Assembly (NCBI GenBank): GCA_902570545.1
Contig: CACFYO010000003.1
Location: 1-50,361, forward strand
Length of the DNA: 50,361 bases
Direction: 5' to 3'
DNA from: an uncultured Pelagibacteraceae bacterium
GTDB taxonomy: Bacteria; Pseudomonadota; Alphaproteobacteria; Pelagibacterales; Pelagibacteraceae
In this document: positions 17,287-26,120 of the stretch, one piece after another
Layout: each line of letters starts with the position of its first letter
Numbering within the stretch: position 1 is the stretch's first letter
The notes under the pieces: generated by a model
Database searches by the model: none
The model's input: only the letters and a program-made list of their open reading frames with translations
Told to the model about the DNA's origin: nothing
Position numbers and translations under genes: made by a program

Positions 17287-17943
17287 TTATTTCTCAAAGT
17301 TTTTATAAATTATTGCTGGATTACCAAATACTCTACTTTTACTTGGAACATTTTTTAGCACCACAGAGCTTAATAATAGGCTTGATCTACGACCAATCTT
17401 TAAATTTTCACCTACTAAAACATTTGCACCTATAAAACATTCTTCCTCTATTGTTGAATTGCTTAATATTGTGGTTCTGGAACCAATAGTATTAAATGAT
17501 GATATTTTTACATTGTGTGCCACTATATTATAGAGTGTAATTAAACAAAAATTCTCTATTTTTGATCCAGAGCATATTGTCGAATTTCTGTATATTAAAT
17601 TTCCGTATCCAATTTTTACATTTGATCCAATAAAACAACTTTCACTTATCAAACTAGGAAATTTATCTATTGGCAAATTTGTTTTCTTTAATATTTTTTT
17701 TCTAGAAAATCTATTTTCGTATGATCCAATAGCAAATACAAATAGATGATCTTTAAACTTGTATGCATTCTCAAGTCCAACTGTTACAGGAATATTTAAA
17801 ATTTTTTTTTTGTAATAAGCTTTATTGTCATCAAGTATATTTGTGACCTTATATTTTGATTTATATTTTTTTTGATTTAAAATTGGAAAGACTTCAAAAA
17901 ACGAATTTTTAGCTCCAATAATAACGATATTTTTAGTTTTCAT
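17287..17943 (-). CDS. NeuD/PglD-type sugar O/N-acyltransferase (left-handed beta-helix)
   Basis: Residues 1-90 form a small Rossmann-like domain (NIVIIGAKNSFFEVFPIL; VFAIGSYENR). Residues 95-205 are hexapeptide repeats of the left-handed beta-helix (IGSNVKIGYGNLI, IGSRTTILSNS, IGANVLVGENLKIG), ending VFGNPAIIYKN. Family members acetylate UDP-4-amino sugars (PglD) or nonulosonic acids (NeuD) using acetyl-CoA. The last gene of the minus-strand block, it overlaps the PseG-like gene by 11 bases. The usual catalytic His-Asp pair of PglD (in a DHDC-type stretch) is not obvious; the matching region reads LYNIVAHNVKI with one His. A second, more canonical member is at 44154. Confidence 0.8.
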   Translation of the reverse strand: MKTKNIVIIGAKNSFFEVFPILNQKKYKSKYKVTNILDDNKAYYKKKILNIPVTVGLENAYKFKDHLFVFAIGSYENRFSRKKILKKTNLPIDKFPSLISESCFIGSNVKIGYGNLIYRNSTICSGSKIENFCLITLYNIVAHNVKISSFNTIGSRTTILSNSTIEEECFIGANVLVGENLKIGRRSSLLLSSVVLKNVPSKSRVFGNPAIIYKNFEK

Positions 17944-18898
17944 TAATTTTTTTTGCTATTCTAGAAATTCCATGATTCGAAAAATTTAACTTATTTAAAT
18001 TTAAAGGTTTATTATTTATATATTTCTTAAAAAAAAGATATAAATTTTTTTCAGTCATACGATTATTAAAATGTTTTATAAAATTTTTTTTTCTTAAAAC
18101 TAAAGAATTATAAGATTGATTTAAATTTTGATTAATTACTAGAATTTTTAAATTTGCATATAACATTTGCCAAATTGATGAACCTCCACCAGTAATACAA
18201 AAATCGAAATTAAATAAATATTTTTCAAAGTTGTCTTGATGATTTTTTAATTTAACATTTTTAGCTAATAAAGTATTTTCTTTTATTTTATCGTTTATTA
18301 TCCCTTTAATTACAACAAATTTATAATCTTCAAACTCTGGTTTATTTAAAGATTTTAAAATTTTTTGGGTATAATTTTTGCTATCAGTACCTCCCATATA
18401 AATTAAAACTTTTTTATTTCTTTTACTTTGAGATTTACTTTTTTTAATTTTATTTAAATTTAAAACATATTCTGGTCCAATAAAAAATTTTTTTGTATAT
18501 TTGTTTAAAAATATCAATTTTTTTTTATTAACATAATTTTGATTAATAATTATATCTGCACTATGTTTCTTGCATATGTCTTCAATTACACATATTTTAT
18601 ATCTCAATTTATTTAACTTTTTTTCAAACTTTAAACTAAAATCTGGATCATCTATAATTATATATTTTGTAAATTTAATTTTTTGTATTTTTTTTAAAAA
18701 ATTTTGATCAGAACTCGTTGTCTCATGTTTAAATAAATTTTTTTTTATATTATTTTTAAATCGATTATTTAATTTATTTGTAAAAAAAATTACTTGATTC
18801 TTTTGATTTTTTTTTAAAAATTTAGCAAAATTTAAACACCTATAAAAGTGGCCAGTTCCCCTAGTTTTATTGATTATTGTTTTAAAAATTATTCTCAA
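17933..18898 (-). CDS. pseG: PseG-like UDP-sugar hydrolase
   Basis: It is expected to remove UDP from UDP-2,4-diacylamino-2,4,6-trideoxy-L-altrose before condensation by the NeuB-family enzyme. The 321-residue GT-B-fold protein has the signature RGTGHFYRCLNFA; His17 aligns with the family's catalytic histidine. It also has IIDDPDF, VIED, a FIGPEYVLNL segment like the conserved GpeYxxLr, IYMGGTDSKNYT and ITGGGSSIWQML. The start is TTG overlapping the PIG-L stop (TTGA). Sequence drift is strong, with many lysines, but motifs remain in order. It is antisense to PseB/PseC, an unusual split of the pathway. Confidence 0.85.
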   Translation of the reverse strand: MRIIFKTIINKTRGTGHFYRCLNFAKFLKKNQKNQVIFFTNKLNNRFKNNIKKNLFKHETTSSDQNFLKKIQKIKFTKYIIIDDPDFSLKFEKKLNKLRYKICVIEDICKKHSADIIINQNYVNKKKLIFLNKYTKKFFIGPEYVLNLNKIKKSKSQSKRNKKVLIYMGGTDSKNYTQKILKSLNKPEFEDYKFVVIKGIINDKIKENTLLAKNVKLKNHQDNFEKYLFNFDFCITGGGSSIWQMLYANLKILVINQNLNQSYNSLVLRKKNFIKHFNNRMTEKNLYLFFKKYINNKPLNLNKLNFSNHGISRIAKKINEN

Positions 18899-19575
18899 AT
18901 TTTTCTACCCAAAATAAAAGCTTCAGCATTTTTACAACCTGATGCCATTCCTCTAAATTCTGATAATAATTTTATTCCTTTTTTTGATCTAGAATGTGGA
19001 AATTTCCTAAGTTCTTTGCCATAGCACTCTAGAGCTTTCATTTTTTTATTAAATGTTGTTGAAATATCTTCATACCAATTTGGCAAAAATACATTTTTAT
19101 TTTTTGAATTAATGTTCCATTCTGTACTTGATAAAACTTCAAAAAATAAAATTTTACTCACATCGTTATTTATTCTTGGTCTGCAAGCAGTTATAACTGC
19201 GTTGGATACTTTCTTGTGATCTATATTTAAGTCGTGGTTAAAATGGGTTAAAATAGTATTTGGTTTCACTTTTTTTATAACATCTTCAATTATTTTAGTA
19301 AGTTTCAAGTTTGAGATTAAATCTAGTTCATTGTCATACAGATTATTAAAAAAGATTTTTGAAATTCCCATGATTTTACCAGCTTTTTTACATGCTTCTT
19401 TTCTTTCTTTTGATTTGATATAGGTAGATTTATCTCTAGATGAGACGCCGTCAGTCATTGTGAGGAGGAAAATTTTTTTACCCTGTTTTTTATATTTTAT
19501 AATTGTTCCACCACACCCTAATACTTCATCATCAGGATGAGCTACTACAACAAGAACTTTATCATTTTTTCTCAT
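18895..19575 (-). CDS. PIG-L/LmbE family N-deacetylase
   Basis: The 226-residue protein has the zinc motif AHPDDE (VVVAHPDDEVLGCGG at 10-24) and a downstream HFNHDLNIDHKKV segment providing the third histidine. It also has the family block FPHSRSKKGI ... FRGMASGCKNAEAF near the C-terminus. PIG-L enzymes remove the N-acetyl group from GlcNAc-type sugars. The start ATG overlaps the stop of the fusion gene by one base (TAATG). Between PseG and the aminotransferase fusion it could expose an amine on the nonulosonate or its precursor for re-acylation by NeuD or the formyltransferase. A paralogue of the same subfamily is at 43477. Confidence 0.9.
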   Translation of the reverse strand: MRKNDKVLVVVAHPDDEVLGCGGTIIKYKKQGKKIFLLTMTDGVSSRDKSTYIKSKERKEACKKAGKIMGISKIFFNNLYDNELDLISNLKLTKIIEDVIKKVKPNTILTHFNHDLNIDHKKVSNAVITACRPRINNDVSKILFFEVLSSTEWNINSKNKNVFLPNWYEDISTTFNKKMKALECYGKELRKFPHSRSKKGIKLLSEFRGMASGCKNAEAFILGRKI

Positions 19576-21617
19576 TAATTTAATCTCATGAACGGATTGA
19601 AAGAGACAGGATATTCTAGATATTCATCTACATTTTTTTTTCCTGTTTCAAAATCATATATTAGTTTAAATATTTCTGATAAATTTTCGAAATAATAGTT
19701 AATCATCTTTTCTGTGTGTGATACTGAAAAATAAACACGATTATATGCTAAAATTTTCCTCTTAAGCATTTCTTGAGTTAAAAAAGTTTTGTATTTTTGA
19801 TGGTTAATTGATAAAAACGTAAATCCGGTTAGTGAGGGAATGCCGTCAATTTCAATTTTTATTTTATTAGTTTCTGCACATTTTTTGAGTTTTTTTCTAT
19901 ATAGAAGACCAAGATCTGATATAATTTTCCATGATCTAAGTTTTTTCATAACTTCAAGAGTTTTAATGCCTGCCAAAAAACCTACTTTTTCAGACCAAAA
20001 TGTACTGCTAATAAATGAGTTATTTGCAGCTTGCATAATTTCTTTTTTTCCTAAAATTGCATTTATGGCATAACCATTTCCTAAAGCTTTTCCAAACATT
20101 GCCATATCTGGCTCAACTTCATACAATTTATGTATTCCTCCAAGTGTTTCCCTAAATCCTGTAGTACACTCATCAAAAATTAATATGATACCTTTATCAG
20201 TGGCAAATTTTCTTATTTTTTTTAAGAAATTATTTTTAGGTTTTATATTTCTAGTAACTTCCATTTTAATAATTCCTATTTTGTGTTGATCGTAAATTTT
20301 TTTTAGTCCTTCAAAATCATTATAATTAAATACAAATACTAAATTTTTTAGCGCCTTTGGTACCCCTGAGGGGTTTAAGCCAGGAATTATATGTTGATTT
20401 AATTTATTTGTATTAGCAAGATTAGCTGAAAGGTACCAATCGTGCCAGCCATGGTAACCACAAATTGCAATTTTGTCATTATTACATGCAGCTCGTGCTA
20501 TTCTTATTGAAACTGCATTAGCCTCACCTCCAGACCTTGTAAATTTTGCCATATCAGACCATTTATGTATCTCTATCAATTTTTCTGCTAGGGTTATTTC
20601 TTCTTTTGAGTTTAGACTTGTCATGTTGCCATTTCTTAAATTTTTAATTACATAATTATCAATTTCAGAATTGGCATAACCTAAAGTATTAGTGCCAAGT
20701 CCCATTGTTGAAAAATCAAGATATTTCTTATTATCAAAATCCCAAATATTACATCCTTTAGACTTCTTGTAATAAGTAGGCCATCCATTAGGCAAGAATA
20801 CTTCAGGTCTTTTAGATAAAATCATATTTCCACCCAAAATAGATTTTTTAGCCCTATTCCATAAAACTTGTCCTTTGTTCAATTTTAATATCTTTGAGTG
20901 GATATATTTTTTATTAATATTAAATATGAACTTATTTTTTTTATAAACACTAATTATATCCTCAAGAGAAAAAGAACTTTTATCATCAAGTTTTTCCATA
21001 ATCCTATTGCATAAAGTTAAATCATCTTGATGATCAACTGTAAGTCTTAAAAAACTATAATTTTTTTTGTATGGAATATTTAATAATTTAAATTTTTTTG
21101 ATCTTCTCATATATGGACATACATGTTCTTGATCATGTTTTGATTTAGCATTTAAGAATGTTTCCTTTAAAGTTTTAAAATTAAAAACCTCAAAATCCAT
21201 TCCATCTGGATATGTAAGCTTCAACGAATTTGAGGCATAATCAACTTTAGATTTTTCAAATTTTGAAACAACTTTATCTACAATTCTGTAGTCTAATAAA
21301 GGACAATCAGATGTAATTCTAATTATATTTTTTGCATTAAATTTTTTTGCGCACCTATAATACCTCTGCAAAACATTTTTTTCTGATCCAGTATAGTAAC
21401 TTATTTTTTTTTGTTTTAAAATTTTAAGTATTTTTTTATCTTTAATACTTGAAGTAGTTGCTATCACTATTTTGTCTATTTTTTCGGATAATTTTAATCT
21501 ATCAATCAAAAACTCTAAAATAGTTTTATTATTTATTTTTTTTAATACTTTTCCTGGCAACCTAGAGGAGCCCAATCTAGCCTGTATGACGGCTAGGAAG
21601 TTTATATTTTTTTTCAT
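19575..21617 (-). CDS. Fusion: SpsF-type cytidylyltransferase + class III (glutamate-1-semialdehyde-type) aminotransferase
   Basis: One intact 680-codon frame. Residues 1-235 are a cytidylyltransferase with the nucleotide loop ARLGSSRLPGKVL (13-25), GSEKNVLQRYYR and RITSDCPLLD. Residues ~250-670 are a PLP enzyme of class III resembling glutamate-1-semialdehyde aminomutase: FTRSGGEANAVSIRIARA, YHGWHDW, FDECTTGFRE (Asp482) and the Schiff-base lysine Lys510 in FGKALGNGY. The first domain can serve as the CMP-activating (PseF-like) step for the local Pse-type pathway; the second would aminate a carbonyl of the sugar. The two domains probably act on the same or consecutive intermediates. ATG at 21617 is just 35 bases from the divergent NeuB-family start. 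Confidence 0.9.
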   Translation of the reverse strand: MKKNINFLAVIQARLGSSRLPGKVLKKINNKTILEFLIDRLKLSEKIDKIVIATTSSIKDKKILKILKQKKISYYTGSEKNVLQRYYRCAKKFNAKNIIRITSDCPLLDYRIVDKVVSKFEKSKVDYASNSLKLTYPDGMDFEVFNFKTLKETFLNAKSKHDQEHVCPYMRRSKKFKLLNIPYKKNYSFLRLTVDHQDDLTLCNRIMEKLDDKSSFSLEDIISVYKKNKFIFNINKKYIHSKILKLNKGQVLWNRAKKSILGGNMILSKRPEVFLPNGWPTYYKKSKGCNIWDFDNKKYLDFSTMGLGTNTLGYANSEIDNYVIKNLRNGNMTSLNSKEEITLAEKLIEIHKWSDMAKFTRSGGEANAVSIRIARAACNNDKIAICGYHGWHDWYLSANLANTNKLNQHIIPGLNPSGVPKALKNLVFVFNYNDFEGLKKIYDQHKIGIIKMEVTRNIKPKNNFLKKIRKFATDKGIILIFDECTTGFRETLGGIHKLYEVEPDMAMFGKALGNGYAINAILGKKEIMQAANNSFISSTFWSEKVGFLAGIKTLEVMKKLRSWKIISDLGLLYRKKLKKCAETNKIKIEIDGIPSLTGFTFLSINHQKYKTFLTQEMLKRKILAYNRVYFSVSHTEKMINYYFENLSEIFKLIYDFETGKKNVDEYLEYPVSFNPFMRLN

Positions 21618-21651
21618 GATAAAAATTCAAATAAATGTATATATTATATTA
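21618..21651. promoter_or_regulatory. Compact divergent promoter region
   Basis: Only 34 bases separate the divergent starts at 21617 (-) and 21652 (+). On the minus strand a perfect TATAAT lies at 21648-21643, with TTGTTT at 21672-21667 and an 18-base spacer, giving a leader of roughly 18 bases. On the plus strand the same AT-rich stretch would give an almost leaderless message unless transcription starts further upstream inside the fusion gene. Candidate only. Confidence 0.35.
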
Positions 21652-22671
21652 ATGAACAATTTTGAAAAACAAAGTAAAATTATTAGCGAAAAAAAAGTTT
21701 ATCTAATTGCAGAAGTAGGGATTAATCATGAGGGAGATATAAAAAAGTGTGCCCATATGATAGAAGAGGCCTCAAAAACAGGTGTTGATGCAATAAAACT
21801 TCAAACCGCTAATCCAGAAAAAACTTATTTAAAAACCTCACCCAGTTATAAATTATTTAAAAAAGCACAGCTAACAAAAGAAGAAACCTCAAAAATGTTT
21901 GAATATGCTAAAAGTTTTAAAATTGATATATTTACAACTGTGACAGATGAAGAGACTGCAGAATGGGTTAGCAAATTAGCGCCTTCAGCATGGAAAATTT
22001 CCTCTGGATTGTTAAATCATACACCATTGATTAATCATTTGTGTTCATACAATGAACCTATTTATATTTCGACAGGCATGGCATTTATAGAAGATGTTGA
22101 TAATGCAGTTGATATAATAAAAAATAAAAATAAAAATTGCACTTTGTTTCAGTGCACATCTGAATATCCATTAAAAGAAGAGAATGCAAATTTAGGCGCC
22201 ATACAATTTTTTAAAGATAGATATGAATTAGAAGTTGGCTATTCTGATCATTCTACAAATAATTACTTTTGCAATTTAGCAGTTGCTGCAGGTGTAAAAA
22301 AAATTGAAAAACACTTTACATTTGACAAGTCTAGACCAGGTTTTGACCATCATATTTCAGAAGATAAAACAGGATTTAAAAACTTGATAGATGAAATCAA
22401 AACAACTCAAAAAATATTTGGTAAATATGAAAAAACAAAATCGAAGGCTATACTTAATGCTAGAAAAAATTATCTCAGGTATTTAGTTGCTTCAAAAGAT
22501 ATGGAAAAAGGGAGTGTTTTGTCAGAATCTGATTTTGAAATTAAAAGAGTTGCTCCAGGAGAAAGTGGAATAGAGCCAATTAAAATGAAAAATATAATCG
22601 GCCGAAAATTAAAAGACTCAAAAGTGAAAGATGAAATAATTAAAGAGGAAGATATTTTACCACTTAAATGA
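21652..22671 (+). CDS. NeuB-family nonulosonate synthase (PseI/SpsE-like)
   Basis: The frame is open from 21472, but the upstream 60 codons lie antisense to the divergent gene and lack homology; ATG 21652 gives a normal 339-residue enzyme. It has the complete TIM-barrel set: LIAEVGINHEGD, AIKLQT, KISSG, STGMA, QCTSEYPLKEENANL, VGYSDHS and EKHFTFDKSRPGFDH. A C-terminal SAF domain follows (LVASKDMEKGSVL ... KMKNIIGRKL). It condenses PEP with the 2,4-diamino-6-deoxy hexose released by PseG. It belongs with PseB, PseC and PseG by neighbourhood; PseI and the generic SpsE label are hard to separate by eye. It overlaps the ATP-grasp gene by 4 bases. Confidence 0.9.
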   Translation: MNNFEKQSKIISEKKVYLIAEVGINHEGDIKKCAHMIEEASKTGVDAIKLQTANPEKTYLKTSPSYKLFKKAQLTKEETSKMFEYAKSFKIDIFTTVTDEETAEWVSKLAPSAWKISSGLLNHTPLINHLCSYNEPIYISTGMAFIEDVDNAVDIIKNKNKNCTLFQCTSEYPLKEENANLGAIQFFKDRYELEVGYSDHSTNNYFCNLAVAAGVKKIEKHFTFDKSRPGFDHHISEDKTGFKNLIDEIKTTQKIFGKYEKTKSKAILNARKNYLRYLVASKDMEKGSVLSESDFEIKRVAPGESGIEPIKMKNIIGRKLKDSKVKDEIIKEEDILPLK

Positions 22672-23684
22672 AAGAAATTAGGATCTTAATTACTAGCTGC
22701 TTAGGAAAATCTGGTTCAATATTAGCAAATCAATTAAAAAAAAGTAAATATTTTAATTATGAAATTTTTGGTAGCGATAATAATGAAACAAATATCAAAG
22801 TCGAAAATTATAATAAAATTTTTAAAGTTCCAATGGGGGGAGATAAAAACTATATTGATAATTTATTAAGTATTTTAATTGAAAATAAAATAAAATTTAT
22901 TCTAGCAGGTTCTGATGAAGAGGCTATTTCTATATCAAATAACGTTAAAATATTAAATCAGTATAAAATAACGTCAATAGTAAGTGATAAAGAGCAATTA
23001 AATTTAATTAGAAATAAGTACCACACATATTCTTTTTTAAAATCGAAAAATATTCATGTTCCTGATCATTATTTAATTTCAAATAAAATTGAATTTAATA
23101 AGGCTCTAGAGTTATTGGGTTATCCAAAAAAAAATCTTGTAATTAAACCATGTTCGGGAAGAGGAGGTAGGGGTGTTTTTTATTTGAAGGGTTTAGACAG
23201 TATACCCAAGTGGATTAATAATGGTCAAAGAACAAAGATTATAAATAATTCTAACGATATTTTAGAAATTTTTGATAAAAAAAATGAGTTTATTTTAATG
23301 CCACTCCTGAACGCGCCCTGCTATGATGTTGATATCTTAAAGATTCATGGTTCTACAAAAAAATATGAATGTGTTGTAAGGAAAAGAATAAATCCAAATG
23401 GTATTCCATATAAAGGTTATGAGTTAATCAAAAATAGTAATTTAGAAAACTATGTTTTTTCAATTTATGAAAAATTAAATTTAAAATCGTTACATGATTT
23501 TGATATAATGACCGATGAAAATGGCCAACCAGTTCTTTTAGAGATAAACCCAAGACCTAGTGGTAGTTCAGTTGTTGCTCATATTGCAGGAGTTCCAGTA
23601 ATAGATCTAGCAATTGCCAATCAATTAAAAGTAAAAATTGATTATCTACCATTCAATGATGAAAGTTTATATGTTAATTTTTAA
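22668..23684 (+). CDS. ATP-grasp ligase (CarB-like)
   Basis: The 338-residue protein has an N-terminal pre-ATP-grasp domain (ITSCLGKSGSILANQL; LAGSDEEA). The ATP-grasp fold proper follows, with KPCSGRGGRGVFYL as glycine-rich ATP loop and the metal/phosphate motif LLEINPRPSGSS near 295-306. Such stand-alone carbamoyl-phosphate-synthase-like ligases form amide or peptide bonds from a carboxylate and an amine with ATP. Its ATG overlaps the NeuB-family stop (ATGA), so it is probably co-translated with the synthase. I infer that it attaches an acid or amino acid to an amino group of the nonulosonate, or amidates its carboxylate; which is unknown. Confidence 0.85.
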   Translation: MKEIRILITSCLGKSGSILANQLKKSKYFNYEIFGSDNNETNIKVENYNKIFKVPMGGDKNYIDNLLSILIENKIKFILAGSDEEAISISNNVKILNQYKITSIVSDKEQLNLIRNKYHTYSFLKSKNIHVPDHYLISNKIEFNKALELLGYPKKNLVIKPCSGRGGRGVFYLKGLDSIPKWINNGQRTKIINNSNDILEIFDKKNEFILMPLLNAPCYDVDILKIHGSTKKYECVVRKRINPNGIPYKGYELIKNSNLENYVFSIYEKLNLKSLHDFDIMTDENGQPVLLEINPRPSGSSVVAHIAGVPVIDLAIANQLKVKIDYLPFNDESLYVNF

Positions 23685-23777
23685 ATAATGATTTACAGAT
23701 AATCCATGAAAAATTTAGTTGCAGTTTTAACTATTACTAACAAAGGTCCAATATTTTAATAATAAAAGAATAACTTT

Positions 23778-25559
23778 ATGACCAAATATCATTTTGTGAC
23801 TACACCTGTTTATGAGACCTGGTCAAAGACCTCGTTAAACCTTTTGGCTGGTGAATGGTGTAGAATTTTCAAAGATGAAAACATATTAAATCAATTCAAA
23901 TATGAAATTGCTGAATATCATTGGGATGATAGAGGTAAATATTATAAGGATAGTGAATATTTGAGAAGTATAAATTTAAGAGTACTCACACTTTTAACTG
24001 ATGAGTTAAATAATTATCACAAAACTAATTATCCAAAAAAGTTTTGGCATATCCTTATAGGACCCTGGTTGCATAAATTCACACATATAATTTTTGATAA
24101 ATATGAAGTTTTATCTGAAATTAATAATGCTTATAAGCCTGATAATACTTATATCTTAAATTTGAATTCAGAAAATTTTGTTCCAACAAATACAAAAATG
24201 TTTACTTTATTTATCAGAGATGATTTATGGCACCACCATATATTTTCTAAAATATTAACAAATTTTTTTAATATCAATTACAATTTGATAGACTTTGATA
24301 CAAAAAATGAAAGTTTATATCTAAAATTTTTAGACAAAAAGTTAAAAAAAAGTCCAATAACAAGTTTTTTAAAAAAATTTGAAACTCTTTCAAAAAAATT
24401 ATTTAATACAAATCAACACAAATATTTTGTTAAAAATAGTTATTTATCGATTAAAGATGAAATATTACTTAATTTATATTTAAACAAATCTTTATCATTT
24501 AATTTATATACCCCTGAAAATAATTTTTATATTAATAAACTTAGAAGAGATAATTTTATAAAAAATTCAAATCAATTCGATGATAAGTTTTTAAATGTTT
24601 TAATGTTTATGATAAAAGAACATATGCCTTCGATTTATTTAGAATCTTTTAATAAATTAGACATGCGTCTAAAAAATCTAAAATGGCCACATGATCCAAA
24701 AAAGATATTCACGGCAAACGCTTATGAATTTGATGAAACTTTTAAACTCTATAGTGCAAAAAAAGTTATTGATGGAAGTAAACTTATAATTGGTCAACAT
24801 GGAGGTGCTCATGGGATGGGAAAATGGAATCTCCCTGAGGAACACCAGATAGATATATCTGATAATTATTTGACTTGGGGTTGGAGGACAGAAAATAAAA
24901 AGGTAAAGGATGGTTTTGTATTCACTAACCTTGAAAGTAAAGGGCCGAGATACCAGATAAATAAAAAAGGAATTTTCATCACACATCCCATAGAAAGATA
25001 TCCATGCAAAACTCAAGCATGGCCTGCGGGTGCCTCACAAAGTTATAAATATATGAATGAGCACATAGATTTTTTTAACAATTTAGATGAAAATATTCAG
25101 AAAAATTTTATATTTAGGGTTTCAAAAAGTGCAGATGATCTTTATAAAACTAACTATATTGATAGAATAAAAAAAAGCTTTCCGAATATTGAAATAGATA
25201 CAAGAAATTTAAAATTACTAAAACAATTAAACAGATGCAAGTTAGCCTGTTCCCCTTATAATTCAACTTCATATTTACAGACATTATTAATGAATTATCC
25301 AACAATGATTTTTTGGAACAATAAATATTTTGAATTGAGAGAGACATCTATTAAGTATTTTGATAAACTAAAATCTGCAGGAATATTTCATACGAGTGCT
25401 ATATCTGCATCAAATCATATTAATTTAGTCTGGGGTGATATAGACACATGGTGGAGATCAGACAAAGTACAGGAAACAAGAAAGTTTTTTTGTGATCGTT
25501 ATACAAGGATTAAAAATAACAAGATCTATGAATTAAATAAGTTTATAAAAGAAATATAA
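23778..25559 (+). CDS. LIC12162-type putative surface-glycan transferase
   Basis: The 593-residue protein matches the family first noted in Leptospira O-antigen loci. The N-terminal block contains ETW, AGEWCRIF, YHWDDRGKYYKDSEYL and FWHILIGPWLHKF, and the C-terminal half contains IIGQHGGAHGMGKWN, SDNYLTWGW and a GT-B-like end with ACSPYNSTSYLQTLL. No member known to me has a defined reaction, but the location and the GQHGG segment (compare polysialyl/Kdo transferases) suggest transfer of a nonulosonic-acid residue. It follows the NeuB/ATP-grasp genes by 93 bases, and that gap contains a 17-codon frame I do not call. It has no signal peptide. Confidence 0.75.
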   Translation: MTKYHFVTTPVYETWSKTSLNLLAGEWCRIFKDENILNQFKYEIAEYHWDDRGKYYKDSEYLRSINLRVLTLLTDELNNYHKTNYPKKFWHILIGPWLHKFTHIIFDKYEVLSEINNAYKPDNTYILNLNSENFVPTNTKMFTLFIRDDLWHHHIFSKILTNFFNINYNLIDFDTKNESLYLKFLDKKLKKSPITSFLKKFETLSKKLFNTNQHKYFVKNSYLSIKDEILLNLYLNKSLSFNLYTPENNFYINKLRRDNFIKNSNQFDDKFLNVLMFMIKEHMPSIYLESFNKLDMRLKNLKWPHDPKKIFTANAYEFDETFKLYSAKKVIDGSKLIIGQHGGAHGMGKWNLPEEHQIDISDNYLTWGWRTENKKVKDGFVFTNLESKGPRYQINKKGIFITHPIERYPCKTQAWPAGASQSYKYMNEHIDFFNNLDENIQKNFIFRVSKSADDLYKTNYIDRIKKSFPNIEIDTRNLKLLKQLNRCKLACSPYNSTSYLQTLLMNYPTMIFWNNKYFELRETSIKYFDKLKSAGIFHTSAISASNHINLVWGDIDTWWRSDKVQETRKFFCDRYTRIKNNKIYELNKFIKEI

Positions 25560-25562
25560 GAT

Positions 25563-26120
25563 ATGAAATTCAAATTTTCTGACACCAAAATATCTAAACT
25601 TTTAGTGGGAAAAAGATCAAAATTTGAGAATAATGTTGGAACTTTTGAGAGACTATACTGTAAAAATGAATTCAAAAATATTGGATTTTTGAGTGAGGTT
25701 GTTCAAATTAATAAAAATTTTACATATCACGCTGGAACTCTAAGAGGTCTTCATTTTCAATTTCCACCTTTTGCAGAAGAAAAAATTATAACATGTTTAA
25801 AAGGAAGTGTTTATGATGTTGCATTGGATATTAGAAAAGATTCTCCTACCTTTTTACATTGGCACGGTGAAGTTTTATCGGACTCAAATAATAAATGTGT
25901 TTTTATACCTAAAGGTTTTGCCCATGGTTTTTTAACTTTAGAAGATAATTGTGAAATACTATATTTTCACTCAGAATTTTATTCACAAGAAAATGAGGGA
26001 GGAATTTTATATAATGATCCAAGAATAAATATTAAATGGCCAAATAAAGTTAAGTACTTATCTGATAGAGATAAAAAACATCTATTTCTAGAGCAAAGTT
26101 TCAAAGGGATAGTAATTTGA
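25563..26120 (+). CDS. RmlC-like NDP-4-keto-6-deoxyhexose 3,5- (or 3-) epimerase
   Basis: The 185-residue cupin has the RmlC hallmark GTLRGLHFQFPP with the catalytic His, then EKIITCLKGSVYDVALDIRKDSPTF (catalytic Asp region), FIPKGFAHGFLTL, and the Tyr-bearing ILYFHSEFYSQENEGG, ending NDPRINIKWP. Typical family length is 180-190. No dTDP-glucose pathway genes (RmlA/RmlB) are in the window, whereas CDP-glucose enzymes lie 3 kb downstream (28585-30414), so its substrate is probably a CDP-linked 4-keto-6-deoxyhexose. It overlaps the C-methyltransferase start by 4 bases. Confidence 0.9.
   Translation: MKFKFSDTKISKLLVGKRSKFENNVGTFERLYCKNEFKNIGFLSEVVQINKNFTYHAGTLRGLHFQFPPFAEEKIITCLKGSVYDVALDIRKDSPTFLHWHGEVLSDSNNKCVFIPKGFAHGFLTLEDNCEILYFHSEFYSQENEGGILYNDPRINIKWPNKVKYLSDRDKKHLFLEQSFKGIVI

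Noticed and set aside
21472..21651. Sixty-codon N-terminal extension of the second NeuB-family gene
   Set aside because: It lies antisense to the start of the fusion gene, shows no family homology, and ATG 21652 gives a normal-length enzyme.
23706..23759. Seventeen-codon frame (MKNLVAVLT...) before the LIC12162-type gene
   Set aside because: Its first residues resemble the start of a cytidylyltransferase or similar Rossmann protein, but it is too short to claim a remnant.
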